Source: Vespa crabro (lineage: Eukaryota > Arthropoda > Insecta > Hymenoptera > Vespidae). Taken from it: DNA of 64,000 nt. Where the stretch lies: positions 5,787,662-5,851,661 of the forward strand of contig NC_060957.1 of the NCBI RefSeq assembly GCF_910589235.1. The letters run 5' to 3'. Made by a program: the position numbers and the translations under genes. The notes under the pieces were generated by a model, which was not told the DNA's origin, ran no database searches, and saw only the letters and a list, made by a program, of their open reading frames with translations. Below, piece by piece: positions 24,816 to 36,058 of this stretch (position 1 is its first letter; each line of letters starts with the position of its first letter).

Positions 24816-25632
24816 TTCGCTCAGACAATCTTGAGAAACTTGTGCCGGAACACAGAGACATTTGATCGTTGTCCATTGAACGGTGAAGTTTAAGGAAGAA
24901 AGACGGCGAAGTCGTGGAGAAGAAGAAAAGAAGAATCCGCCAAGGAGGCGCGCGCACTCTCTTTCTCTGATATTCCTTTGGGTAAGTAGTATTTAAGTAA
25001 AACAAGAAATACTGGAAGGAAAAAAGAAACTCGCAGGGTTGTAATTTCTTCTCTTGTCGATCGAGCGTCCCATGGCGTCTCTCTTCGTCTCTCTTTTGCA
25101 CTTTCTTTTTCTTACTCTCTCTCTCTCTCTCTCTTTCTCTTTCTCTCACATACACGCACACATACATTCGTTATACACTCACTCAATCACTAGTGCTTGC
25201 TTTCTCACTCGTTAACTCCCTTCATTCACGACGCTCACGGTCCTTTTGCCACGTTCTTCGATGATCCACGATGTAAGAAACGTTAAAAGAGAAAAAGAAA
25301 GAGAAGGAGAGAGGCGTGCCACAGTTTAAGAGAGAAACCGCGAAACGGTGGCCCACGGAGAGCACCCACCCCAAGACACTAAAATCGTCGCGGGGCCCTC
25401 GTCGTGGCTGACGGCTTGGCTCGGGCAGGCTTTGGTGGGGTTGGTCGGAGGTGCGGACAGTGGTTGAGAGGCTGGTGGGGTTGGAAATTGCGTGGTGGTG
25501 GGTGCCCGCCGAGGTCTCGGAGGCCCCTCCGTGGCATCTCGCTGCCTCTAACCCAACGAGGTGGGGGTGTAAACAACAGCCCTGCCCGTGCTCCTCTCCG
25601 TTGGCATAGTCCTGGCTGCTTCGTGCCTGCTT

Positions 25633-25690
25633 GCCCTGCCCTGCCTTGCCATGCCCTGCCCTGCCCTGCCCTGCCCTGTCCTGTCCTGCC
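25633..25690. repeat. (CCTGC)n pentanucleotide array
   Basis: About eleven units of CCTGC with a few substitutions, continuing into degenerate CTTGC/TTTCC sequence to about 25,830. Confidence 0.85.
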
Positions 25691-26180
25691 TTTCCTTGCT
25701 TGCCTTGTCTCGTCTTTCCTTTCCTTTCCTTAGCTTACCATATCTTCTTTTACTTTGCCTTTACCTGCTTGCCTACATGCTTTGCTTACTTGCTTATTTG
25801 TCTGCTTGCTTGCCTTGTCTCGCCTTACCTATCCATACGCTTCGCTTTATTGTTTTTACATATTTTTCTTTATTTTTTATATACAAATACACAGTTATAT
25901 ATATATATTATATTGTTTTTCGTATGTATATATACTAGATGATTTCGTTCCTCGAACTATTCTTCTCGACAAAGCATCTTCCTATTTCCTCCCTCTCTCT
26001 ATCTCCCTCTCCCTCTCTACCTCGTAGAGCGCATTCCACTCCGATCGCGAAAGAACGACACGGAAAAGGGAGCGAGAGAGAGGAAGAAGAGGAGAGGAAG
26101 AGACGATGGAGGTGGTGGACACCCGCGTACCGTCGCGGGAGAAGCCAGCCACGTTCGAGAAAGAGGAGAGGAACATAGTT

Positions 26181-26183
<3 letters not shown>

Positions 26184-26242
<59 letters not shown>
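26184..26242. repeat. (GA)n microsatellite
   Basis: About 60 bp of uninterrupted GA within the ZF-A intron. Confidence 0.95.
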
Positions 26243-26247
<5 letters not shown>

Positions 26248-27491
26248 GCAATTGCATTCGTCGAGAGAAAATAAAAGCCGTCGGCTACGTCGCCGCGTAG
26301 AAGGCAGTATCCTCCGTGTCATGGCGGCTGAGAGCAACCATTTCAACGCGTTCGATTTCCGTTGTCTTTTAGACCGTCCGATTGGTTTTCCCGTGCGAGT
26401 TTGTGCCACGTCACACAATTCGCTCATCTCCGGCCACGTCATCATTACTAAGATTATTACACGTCGTTCGTTTACCAACGAAACATTCTCCCATTTCCGC
26501 TTTTACTTTTTGATCGTTTCCAAGGACCAAAAACGGACATGTATAAAACGTGTCCACTTTAATATTAAACGCATTATCGTAATATGGATCGTTTCGTTGT
26601 GATTGTAATAATGGCAGTAGGAATAATAATAGTAGGAGTAGTAATAGTAGAACGACGACGAACAAGTCGGAGGAAGCCATGCTGCAACAACGGTATGCCG
26701 CGGCGCCGTTCCATCCGCCGAACGTCGTCCCGACTTGGGCCGATCGGATCTACGATATGTACGCGTTCGGAATCGTTACGTAAGAGATGGAGAAAAGAGA
26801 TAATCTTTCGTCGAATAGAGAGAAATATATGTATATACATACATAGAGAGAGAAAGAGAGAGAGAGAGAGGAACAATTTAGAAATAAAGAAAGAAACGAG
26901 AAATTTATTAGTATACGAATGTATTTGTAGTTATCGGATTTAATTCACGTATAGAGTCTACTCTCGCGACAGGTATCATTGCTCGTGCGTACATATGTGC
27001 GCGCGCGCGTTCTTTGCGAAAGCAAGCGAGAGAGAGAGAGAGAGAGAGAGAGGCAGGCGCAGCGAGCCTTAAGAGAATCGACGCCATTACGACATGCGCG
27101 TCTTGCAAAGGAGACCGACGGCCTCGGCCGAGCGGTCAGTCGCACTCGCCGTTTCGCCGACGACGAAAAAGCCAAACGTCCGGCCGAAAAGGGACGCGTC
27201 AACGTGTGGATGTCGAGAAAAAGAGAGAGAGAGAGAAAGGAAGAAAGAAGGAAGGAAAGAGAGAGAAAAGGAGAAAAACAAACTTTTCTTTTCTATTATA
27301 CTTGTCGGTATTCGCGTGTTTTGTTCGCCGTTGTGTGGCTATTGAAGGATTCGCGAGGGAATAACGACGAGGACGTGCGTGCGATTCGCGTCCGATCCGC
27401 GTCCGTCGGTTATAGGCCGCTCGATGCGCGACACCCTTCTTCTGCGGTGGACGGCGACGGTAAAGGCGGCACGACGGGTAACAACCTAACC

Positions 27492-27495
<4 letters not shown>

Positions 27496-27529
<34 letters not shown>

Positions 27530-27697
27530 GTTTCTCTCCCTCTTGCCATTTCTGCTCTGTCTGTCTGCCTGCTTTCCTTCCTTCCTTCCTTCCTTCCTTC
27601 CGTCCTTCCCTCCGAGTACGTTTCGAAACAAGGGCAAACGTCGCCGTCGTGTCCCACTTCGTCTACCACGGTGTCTACTACTCTGCTCCCTCTCCCT

Positions 27698-27745
<48 letters not shown>

Positions 27746-27849
27746 CTCTCTCCCGATATTTCGCGTTCCCCTCCCCTGGGAGTTTCCGGTAGTGTCGTGG
27801 CTTGTCTCCCTTCTTTCTTGGCGCGTGCCCCTACCCCTTCCTGAGCTTT

Positions 27850-27907
<58 letters not shown>

Positions 27908-27910
27908 CAC
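27496..27910. repeat. Dense CT and TTCC arrays
   Basis: CT arrays at 27,500-27,523, 27,703-27,750 and 27,856-27,905, with a TTCC array at 27,571-27,601. They account for the long RERERE and LSLSLS frames on both strands. Confidence 0.95.
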
Positions 27911-28980
27911 ACGTATCTTTCTTTCTCTCGTCGTACTCTCTCGCACAGTACGTGTTACTACTTTACGTGTGGTATAGAGTAGGTGCTAGAAGGGGAGAGA
28001 AAGAAGAGAGAGGGATAGTGGTAAAGCGAGAGGGAGTGAGAAAGGGAGAGAGAGAACAAGGAGAAAGAAAGAGATGATAACGGGTAGGAAGGAGGAAGAT
28101 CGGTGGTGGAGGCTGTGAGAAGGGAGGGAGCGAAAGATCGGGGCTCTATTTCGCGGTGGGATCCCGCTTTCCCACCTATGCCTTCCCCCCTACCCTCTTT
28201 CTGCTCCTACCCCTTACCCCGTGATTGCAATGCTTGGTGGAGTGGGGTGTAATCCTGGGCCACTTCGGCGACCATCCTCCCTGCTCCCAGATCCCTTTTG
28301 TGGTGGGGAGGGGGTGAAGTGGGGGTTTCCCTCACCCCATCCCCACCAACCGAACGCTCTACTGCCGGTGGCACTGCCACCTCCGCGTGAGAGAAGACGA
28401 CGAGTTGCCTTTTGACTCTTTGGCGCTTACGCGATCTGTAACACACACTTTCGAAAGATGTAGTCGACAGAAATAGAAAGAGAGAGAGAGAGAGAGAGAA
28501 TTAGTTTGATGCGCTCTGGGTGGTCGTAAGAAGAGGAAGGGTTTATATTCGAGCATTGACTCAGACATAAATGTGTAAGGGCGGAGGAAGGAGGAATTGT
28601 TGATTCGTTTACATATATAGCAACCTTGGTCTTCAAATCTTAAAAGAATGGGAACGCGTACTAAAAGAAAGTAAAGAAATAAAAATCGAGAATGACCGAT
28701 GCGAATTTGCAAACAACATGAATTGTAAAGAGGATTTTTTAGAGATATGAAAATAATTGTAGAGTTTTATAAGAAGCGGGAATCTTTTGGGAAAAGATGA
28801 TCTAATTAAAATCGAAAAAGAATCCCGATTAATCAATATAAATTTTATATTTTATCAAAATATCGTAAATTGCACGTTAGGCATATTAACATAGAATACG
28901 AAATAAAAATGAAATATAATTATCATTTACTAATATATATATCGATCTTTTTTTTTTTTCAGGCGTAAGATCGATAAAAG

Positions 28981-30871
28981 ATGAATTTCACGCCTTTTCC
29001 TGGCTTTACTACAGGCTCGTTGCCGACAGGCACGGTTCATCAATTCGCGACAGCCAAATTCGCACAAAATTTAACTACTGGTGGTCAGGTCGTCGGTGTT
29101 TTATCAGGTGGAGAGGGTGGTGTTCATTACTTGAGACCAGTTGATCCTAACGGTTTTGCTGTGGCTCAAGGAGGCAATAATCAACAGCAGCAAATAATTA
29201 CGCTGCCTATAACCGTACCTGGAAAAGATGGCACGCAACAACAACAAACTGTCCAGATTCAAGTGGTTAATCCCAGTGTTTCTCAAAGTGGAAACAGTGG
29301 GGACCAACCAAAATATCATTTGGCGCCAATTTCATTGGGACAGTTTCCCCAAGGTGCAGCAACTGTTCTTACCGTCGCCTATAGCCAACAGGGAACGGAT
29401 GGTGTTCAAATTCAAGTTCAGCCACAAAATACGGTTGCAACGACGCAAACGTAAGAACCGTGACACTTGAATCTTTTTTATTATTATTTTTATGATCTTC
29501 ATTTCTTACAAATAATAATATCGTTTATATTTAATTTTTCATAGGTCGGATCAAACAACACAGAGTACTTCGGTTGCTGTAACTACCACATCGCAACAGA
29601 CGATTCAGCAAACTGTACAACTTCCGGGAGCACCAGAGGGATTAACCGTGGTTGCACAAATACCACAAGATTTGATCTTAAGAGAAGGAATGGAAGAGTC
29701 TAAGGAGGATGTGAAAGAAGGCACAACTCCAGTTGCCCTTATTAAAAGAGGAAGTGTGAAAAATCAAGGAAATCAAAGTAATGAAGAGTTCATTACTTCA
29801 ATGCCTGCGGGTTGGCAAAGTTTGGCAACCCCAGGTTCCACGGTTGCTGATTATCTTTCAAGGCTTCCCGCCAGTACTTTGCCACTTGGTTTACAACACT
29901 TCCTTAAATTTTCAGCAGAAACAATAAAGAGAGAAGCCACCATAGAATCGAGTCCTTTAGGCGCTGACGGTCTAGACGCTTCAGGAAGTATGACATCTGG
30001 GGAACAAGCTGTACAGATTACAGTAGCTGGTGGTGAGACTATTATTCCCGACGTTGTTGAGGAACAAGAACCGGGAACAAAACCCAAAAGAAAAAAGAAA
30101 TACAAGAAAAAACCTCCAAAGCCAAAAAAACCGAAGCCTGGTCAAGTTAGTATTGTTACTGCCTTAGACGGTACCACGCTATTCTGCTGCCCTCAATGTA
30201 ATATGGCTTATCCGGAGAAAGAACTTTTAGAACAACATCTTATCGGTCATAAAATAGAAAGGAGGTTTATTTGCGATATTTGCGGTGCTGGTTTGAAACG
30301 TAAAGAGCATTTAGAACGACACAAACTTGGTCATAATCCTGACAGACCATTTATCTGCTCCGTTTGTATGAAAGGTTTCAAACGAAAAGAACATCTTAAT
30401 CTTCATTTTGTTATACACTCTGGACAAAAGACCGAAGTTTGTACCGAATGTGGAAAGGCGTTCTACAGAAAGGATCATTTAAGAAAACATGCAAGATCAC
30501 ATCTTGCCAAACGTGCTAAAGAAGATCCATTAAATACGACTGATACTTCGCAAAATCAACAACAAGTAGAACAGACACAACAACAAACAGAACAGTTACA
30601 GCAACAATCTTCTGTACCGGAACTTCAACAAATTCAAATACAAGTAGGGCAAGGTTCACAAGCTCAGATACATCAAATTTCTGTCAGCGAACAATCTACT
30701 GTTGTGCTACCAACCGCTGCTGAAACGGGTGCAATGGCGATGTTACACCATCAACAGCAGCAGCAGCAACAACAACAACAGCAGCAGCAGCAACAGCAGC
30801 AACAGCAGCAGCAACAACAACAGCAACAGCAACCTCAACAACAGCAACCTCAACAACAGCAACAGCATTAG
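28981..30871 (+). CDS. ZF-A: four-finger C2H2 transcription factor with poly-Q tail
   Basis: The coding exons are 28,981-29,450 and 29,545-30,871, giving 598 residues up to the first TAG. The start follows a 3' splice site by 18 bases and its MNFTPFPGF matches the MNFPPFGGH of ZF-B. The N-terminal half is Q/T/V-rich, as in many activation domains. A block at about 247-283 (WQSLATPGSTVADYL, then LPLGLQHFLKFSAE) is shared with ZF-B. A lysine/proline-rich stretch at about 336-356 is a likely nuclear localisation signal. Four C2H2 fingers span about 370-476, with KRKEHL, KRKEHL and YRKDHL helices in fingers 2-4. A poly-glutamine tract coded by mixed CAG/CAA fills about 559-598. It is presumably a nuclear DNA-binding protein; I do not recognise a fly orthologue with certainty. 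The frame stays open for 31 codons after the TAG, listed separately. The first coding intron is 94 bases. Confidence 0.93.
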
Positions 30872-30967
30872 CAGCAGCATACCGCCCCTAGTCAAGCCGG
30901 GCGGTACTACAGATTTAATCATCAACAGGCCAGAGGTCGTGTAAGACAAGGCGTACTTGCCGATTGA
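30872..30967 (+). other. In-frame extension after the ZF-A stop codon
   Basis: After TAG at 30,869-30,871 the same frame runs 31 codons to TGA at 30,965-30,967. It starts QQH, continuing the preceding Q/H composition, and goes on through GRYYRFNHQQ to QGVLAD. The stop context is CAT TAG CAG, with C at +4. This may be readthrough, a recent C-to-T change in a CAG codon, or chance. No good alternative acceptor that would skip the TAG is visible. Confidence 0.4.
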
Positions 30968-32320
30968 ATTCTATTGAAATCCTTTAATTGATATCATGCA
31001 AGAAATTTTGTTGATGATGGTCATTGTTGCCTAGTAGTGATTACATTAAAAAAATATCAGCTTGGACCTTTAACCGCGTTGTGGCTAGGCCGGAATAATT
31101 TATATTTACTATCATCTTTTAAAGCGCACCGAGCTGAATAACGAACAAAGTTCGTATATACAGAGTTTCTTTTTTGCGTACACGTTGTAGCGTACGTGTA
31201 AAGATACGAATGAATTTATTCGTACGATGTAAAATGTTTTCGTCGCCAATCCAGTTCCATGACGCACGTTAGATATAAATGAAGAAATTTATATATAAAT
31301 ATATGAATATATATATACACACTTATATAAATAGATAAAAAAAATATATTTTTGAAAGCGCGAACTGGATTCGCCGAAGGACACAAGGCAATCGAGTTTG
31401 AAGCTGAGATATTATTTCTCTTGAATAAATGAAGTAATGAGAAGAAATAAAAAAATAATAAAAAAATAAAAAAAAAAAAATAAAAAAAAAATAATAAAAA
31501 ATAAAAAAAAAAACATTGTAAATACAACAGTCTTTCATCCCTAAACGGAGGATTACTGTGACGTGCAAATATCAAGTGAGTCGTTTTATTTATTTTGCTT
31601 ATACTACACACGATCCGAGGCATAGTAGTAAAAGAGTGTTTTGATAAATCATTCAATTTCAATTAGTATTATGTAGAGAATATTATTAGAGTTGCAAAGC
31701 ATAAAGAAAAATGTAGTCATACATTACATCTATAAACTAATGACAAGGATCAGTGTATATTTTTACAATGACAGTGGTGTGCGAACCACCTAATGTATTA
31801 ACGTCATTCGTCACATCATATGAATCGATAGAGAAGGTTATGAGATAATTGCATGTAGACATTATATTCAAGCAGAATATTTTGCAGAAACATACATACA
31901 TCATTTGCCATTCTTATAAATAATATATGTTATTATCTGACTATTTAAAAGTTGATCGCTGTACATTTTAATTCATTTCTACAGTTTCTCCAATGCATTT
32001 ATATTATAGAAGTATGTATCGAAAAGACAACATCTACATTCCGCAATTATTTCATAATCCCAGATTTATCATTAATCTTTTTATCATAATTGCTTTGCTT
32101 TTGTTAAATGAATCATCTGTACAATTTTTATACGGAGATTCTAGAGTACTTTTCTCTATGTTGATCGTATCTAGAACCAGAACCTCCAGTACTGTTGTAA
32201 CTTGTATGGTGAAAGTACGATGAGATGTTGTTGAAAAATAATCATTTAGATTGATCGGAGATGAATGACTCGGAAAGTTGTTGAGTAAGAGTGTATGTAT
32301 AATAAAAAAAAATCTCTTTA
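30968..32320 (+). other. Probable ZF-A 3'UTR
   Basis: AT-rich sequence follows the gene, with several possible poly(A) signals (AATAAA near 31,424; AATAAAA near 32,301). A Pumilio-type TGTAAATA lies at about 31,515-31,522. A/T simple sequence at 31,440-31,515 gives spurious frames. No other gene is seen. The real 3' end cannot be decided here. Confidence 0.45.
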
Positions 32321-32673
32321 TTGTAAGTATAACATTACAGGCAGTGGGTATAGCTGTACAAGAAATATAATTATTATTTTATTATTATTATTATTATATC
32401 ACATAGCTATTATTATCGTAGCCAATATTGATAGTCTATAAGTCATTTTCATTGTTACTTACATAAATATTGGAGGAGAAAGCTGAAATAAAACATACAT
32501 TTAATACAAAAGAACCAACAAATTGCTCGTGTTAACCATCGTTTGCTAATATCGAACACGAGGTTATTAAATTATCTCGTGGCCAATAAAAAAGAAAAAG
32601 GAAAAAAAATCGACCTCGTAGAAAGAAAAGAAATTTTTGTAAAATAGACTAATCGATAAGGGAAAAAAGAAAA

Positions 32674-32681
<8 letters not shown>

Positions 32682-32734
<53 letters not shown>
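32682..32734. repeat. (TA)n microsatellite
   Basis: About 53 bp of TA between ZF-A and ZF-B. Confidence 0.95.
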
Positions 32735-32740
<6 letters not shown>

Positions 32741-33059
32741 GTATATATCCATACATATATATAAATATATACACACATATATACATATTAGAAAATTATA
32801 TAAAATATGTATAATCAAGAGCATAGAATCGCGAACGTAATTCGGTCAAGTAAAAAATTACGCTTAATCCTGAAGGTAATTCTCTAGTTAACTAGAGTCG
32901 ATAATCGAAGATTTTGCGATCCAAGCGATTTCGCATGGTTTCGCCTTGTCGTATCTCCCAAAGGCTACAATCGAGAGATTCACAGTGCATGAGGAGTGAG
33001 GGTGAAGAGAGAGGCGTGAGAAGAGGAAGGAGGGAGAGAGAAAGAGAGTAAGAAAGAGG

Positions 33060-33741
33060 TAGCGTAATGGCAGGTCGCCGGGAGCGATTCGAAGTTAAAA
33101 CCCCAACGGATTCGGGTATTTTCGCCGGCGCGGCCGCGAGGAGGGCCGGGAGAGAGAAAAAATAGTTAAGAGGCTGGCACAGTAGAGGGCGGACGGGTGG
33201 GGTGGGGGCGCCGAGACTTGAGGGACAGGTGTCAACGGTACGCACACTACATCGTCACTGGCCATCCTTTTTTTGTCCAGCCAAGGATTTTCGTCATTGT
33301 GAAAAATCTTATTTTACCCGAGCGATCGCCGAGCACGAGGTGCCAGCTGAGATAAATGGTAAGCGAACGCGGCCGAAGTGCTAGGAGATCCTCGAGAGCG
33401 TCGGGGAAACGTCCCGTGCACGGCCATTTTCTGCTGAATTTCGTGCGAATTCGGCCCCCGCGTATCGACTGGGGGCGCGCGCGCGCGCGCCGGGAGGGGG
33501 AAAGACGCGTTCCCTCCTCTCTCTCTTTTTCTTTCTCTTTCTCTTTCTCTCTTGTTCTCCCCTAACGCATCCTCTTCGTTCTCCTCTCATCTTTCTCGAT
33601 AGCTCTCTCGCTTAGCCACGCTCGAGTCCTCCTCGCTTACCCTCCTGTCTCTTCACCGCTCTCGCGTTCCTTCAAGTTTCCGCACACACAAACGTGCCAA
33701 GCGCGCCCTGCCCATCCCCCTAACGATCATTCTCCCCATCC

Positions 33742-33786
<45 letters not shown>

Positions 33787-34290
33787 CTGTCTCTCTCTCT
33801 CTCCCTTCGACAGGCAACCCCGCCGTCGTCGCCGCGTCGCGACGATCCCGGCCGCTACACAGTAGGCTCTTCGTTTTTTCCCTTCTCCCCACCGTCCGGA
33901 GAGTACGTTCTTCCAAGCCGTGCACTTCCCGGTGCGGCGACGATCTTTTCGATCTCAACACACGGCATCTTGTCGCGTTTCCTTAGACATAATTGACCAC
34001 GACGACGACGGCGGCGACGGTGGTGGCAACGCAACGCGACTACTACGGCGACGACGACCACGACGATCACGACGACGACGACGATAACGACACAACGATA
34101 ACGATAGAATAAAGATTATTTTTCGCGGTGAAAAAGAATAAAGTACCACTCTAGGACAGCGTGCTGACTCGCGTTTCTTCGCTTCGACTCGCGTCCTTCT
34201 TGTCTGTCTCGCCGGGAGGAGAATTCCCCGAGAAAAGTGCTCGATCAACGAGAGACGACGAAGAAAGATGGGGAAAGGGACGTCGTTGCT
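33060..34290 (+). other. Presumed promoter and 5' exon of ZF-B
   Basis: A CpG-rich block starts near 33,060, with a GC run at 33,476-33,491, CT arrays at 33,743-33,803 and ACG triplets at 33,997-34,107. It ends at a good 5' splice site, GCT|GTGAGT at 34,290/34,291, which can join to the acceptor at 34,518-34,519. There is no conserved ORF, but an ATG at 34,268 starts a short upstream ORF, listed separately. The exact transcription start is unknown. Confidence 0.5.
33997..34107. repeat. Degenerate (ACG/GGC/ACA) triplet array
   Basis: About 110 bp of CpG-containing triplets in the ZF-B 5' region, similar in style to the triplet array upstream of ZF-A. Confidence 0.8.
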
Positions 34291-34544
34291 GTGAGTAAAT
34301 ATCTCTTGACTAACTCGACGCCGAATCTCATGGTTGAGTCAATCGACGCCGACAGCTCGTGTTGACCGCGCCTGAAAACTTATTCTCGTTCATCTTTTTC
34401 GTTATCCGTCGAGTCTCCTTTCGTTCTCCCCCCTCCCTCCCCGCCCTAGCCCCCTCTCCTTCACCTCCCGCCGTTCTAATCCTTACGTGAATCTATTCAT
34501 AATTTCATTTACATTTTAGGTATATGATTGACGGTTTGCAATGA
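34268..34544 (+). other. Spliced 15-codon upstream ORF of ZF-B
   Basis: ATG at 34,268 reads MGKGTSLL across the exon junction (34,290 to 34,520) and ends YMIDGLQ-stop at 34,542-34,544. The TGA overlaps the main ATG at 34,541-34,543 as ATGA, an arrangement known to allow termination-reinitiation. It exists in this form only if the 34,291-34,519 intron is removed. Confidence 0.5.
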
Positions 34545-36058
34545 ATTTCCCGCCGTTCGGAGGCCACTTTCCCGGCACTATACCGAGTATCCATCAGTTC
34601 GCGACCGACGGCTCCGGTGGTGCAGGCGCGCGTTACGCTAATCATTTTCCCAACCAGCCTCCGATCGGAGTGCCGGTTATGGGAAAGTACCGTCCTGAGA
34701 CCAACGGCGTACAAACTCCTCAATCTCAAGTGATGATGAACAATAAGGCTAATTATCCAAACAGCAACGTCCACCATTATCCCAATGTGCCATATTCTCA
34801 AGCTCAACCGGTGCAACAGAGACCCTCCAATTCTCCTGGAATGCAAGAGAAACGTTCGTATCATCAGGTAACATCTTTCATTTATCTCTTCGCCCCCTTG
34901 TTAGACTCTGAATATCTACAGACGTACTCAGACGGTCTTCAGAGCTCTAATAATCCATCGCCGATCCCAATTTTTAGCAAGCCACCGAGACTATAAATCA
35001 ACAGGACGTTTGCAATCTCCTACAGGATAAGGACAAAAGCAAGGATAAGAAGGCGGATGAGCAGCAGCGTAACGGGGACACTGCGACCAATGGTGGACAG
35101 CAGGACTACACGATGCATCAACATCATCAACAACATGCCCACACCCAAACACCTGCTACGATGCCTGCAACCTGGCAGTCCTTGGCAACGCCTGGCTCCA
35201 CCGTAGCTGATTATCTTAGTCATTTACCAGCTAGTACTTTGCCGCTTAGCTTACATCATTTTCTCAAGTACTCTGCAGAAAGTATAAAGAAGGAATCCGA
35301 AATGGCACAAACAACATCCGTAGCTGTAGCTACCACAACTACACCTAATATCATGATGTCACCAAATAACAAGAAAAAGAAGAAGAAGAAGCCACCAAAG
35401 GAAAAAAAACCACGCCCAAAACCAGGAGAAATTCGATTGACTACAGCTTTAGATGGATCTACACTTTACTGCTGTCCTGAGTGTCATATGGCATACCCTG
35501 AACGAGAATTGCTGGAACAACATCTATTAGGTCATACTATGGAACGAAGATTTGTCTGTGACATTTGTGGAGCGGGTTTAAAAAGGAAAGATCATTTGAC
35601 ACGCCACAAGCAAAGTCATAATCCTGAAAGACCTTATGTCTGCACTGTGTGCCTAAAAGCTTTCAAGAGAAAAGAACAATTGACGTTGCACTTTGTAATA
35701 CATTCTGGCGAGAAACGTCATGTGTGTACAGAGTGTGGTAAAGGCTTTTATAGAAAAGATCATTTGCGAAAGCATACTAGGAGTCATATTGCTAGGAGAG
35801 TGAAAGCTGAATTAAGTCAGAATGCTGGTAAGATACTACTTCGACCGACAGATCTCAACAAATTTTATAATGCATTTTAATCTCTGTACATGCAAAGATT
35901 GTGTTACTCTAGTTTTGTTCACCTGGTAGAATGATTAATGTTTTATTTTAGGTACTCAACAGAATCAACAGCAGAATAATGTATCCAGTATGCAAACGAC
36001 GACCGTGTCAGCATCGTCCGTTCTTCCAGGCGGGCATCCAGGTCCTCTCCTATCCTGA
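34541..36058 (+). CDS. ZF-B: four-finger C2H2 transcription factor, paralogue of ZF-A
   Basis: The coding exons are 34,541-34,867, 34,978-35,827 and 35,952-36,058, giving 427 residues to the first TGA. Junction phases (0 and 1) match and the borders are GT-AG. The start MNFPPFGGHFPGTIPSIHQF parallels ZF-A. A Q/N/H-rich region is followed by the shared block at about 174-207 (WQSLATPGSTVADYL, LPLSLHHFLKYSAE). A lysine-rich stretch lies at about 240-258, and four C2H2 fingers at about 270-379 are nearly identical in helix residues to ZF-A (KRKDHL, KRKEQL, YRKDHL). The short tail reads TQQNQQQNNVSS to GPLLS. If the intron at 35,828 is retained, the protein would instead end NKFYNAF. It is probably a sequence-specific nuclear regulator, and ZF-A and ZF-B may bind related sites. 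A 64-codon in-frame extension follows the TGA. Confidence 0.93.

Larger units (their letters stand above)
23780..24981 (+). other. Presumed 5' exon / promoter region of ZF-A
   Basis: This CpG-rich segment ends in a strong 5' splice site, TTTGG|GTAAGTAGT at 24,981/24,982, which would join to the acceptor at 28,961-28,962 just before the ZF-A start codon. It is crowded with short repeats: CT at 24,131-24,170, AGC/GGT/TAG triplets at 24,411-24,490, AGAAC at 24,624-24,655, and tetranucleotides at 24,680-24,815. No long conserved ORF is present, so I read it as promoter plus 5'UTR. The transcription start is not identifiable. Confidence 0.5.
24982..28962 (+). other. Large first intron of ZF-A with GC-rich and repeat-rich DNA
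   Basis: The intron runs from GTAAGT to TTTTTTTTTCAG. It contains CpG-rich blocks at about 25,380-25,600, 26,300-26,480, 27,080-27,200 and 28,090-28,400 that could hold alternative promoters or first exons. It also contains many simple repeats: a CCTGC pentamer array (25,633-25,690), GA/CT arrays (26,184-26,242, 27,019-27,051, 27,500-27,523, 27,703-27,750, 27,856-27,905) and TTCC (27,571-27,601). Long frames such as 26,979-27,977 and 27,410-27,946 are translations of these arrays. Confidence 0.55.

Noticed and set aside
26321..26602. 93-codon frame starting MAAESNHF
   Set aside because: The start context is good, but the C-terminal half is AT-rich and I see no family resemblance. It may be part of an alternative 5' exon.
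27410..27946. Long minus-strand ORF rich in RERERE
   Set aside because: It is the translation of GA/CT microsatellites and GC-rich intron sequence, without any domain-like part.
26979..27977. 332-codon plus-strand ORF
   Set aside because: It is the same repeat-rich region read in another frame; LSLSLS and PSFLPSF stretches come from CT and TTCC arrays.
28200..28400. G-rich stretch as a possible G-quadruplex
   Set aside because: Only three runs of four or more G lie close together at 28,305-28,325, which does not meet the usual four-run pattern.
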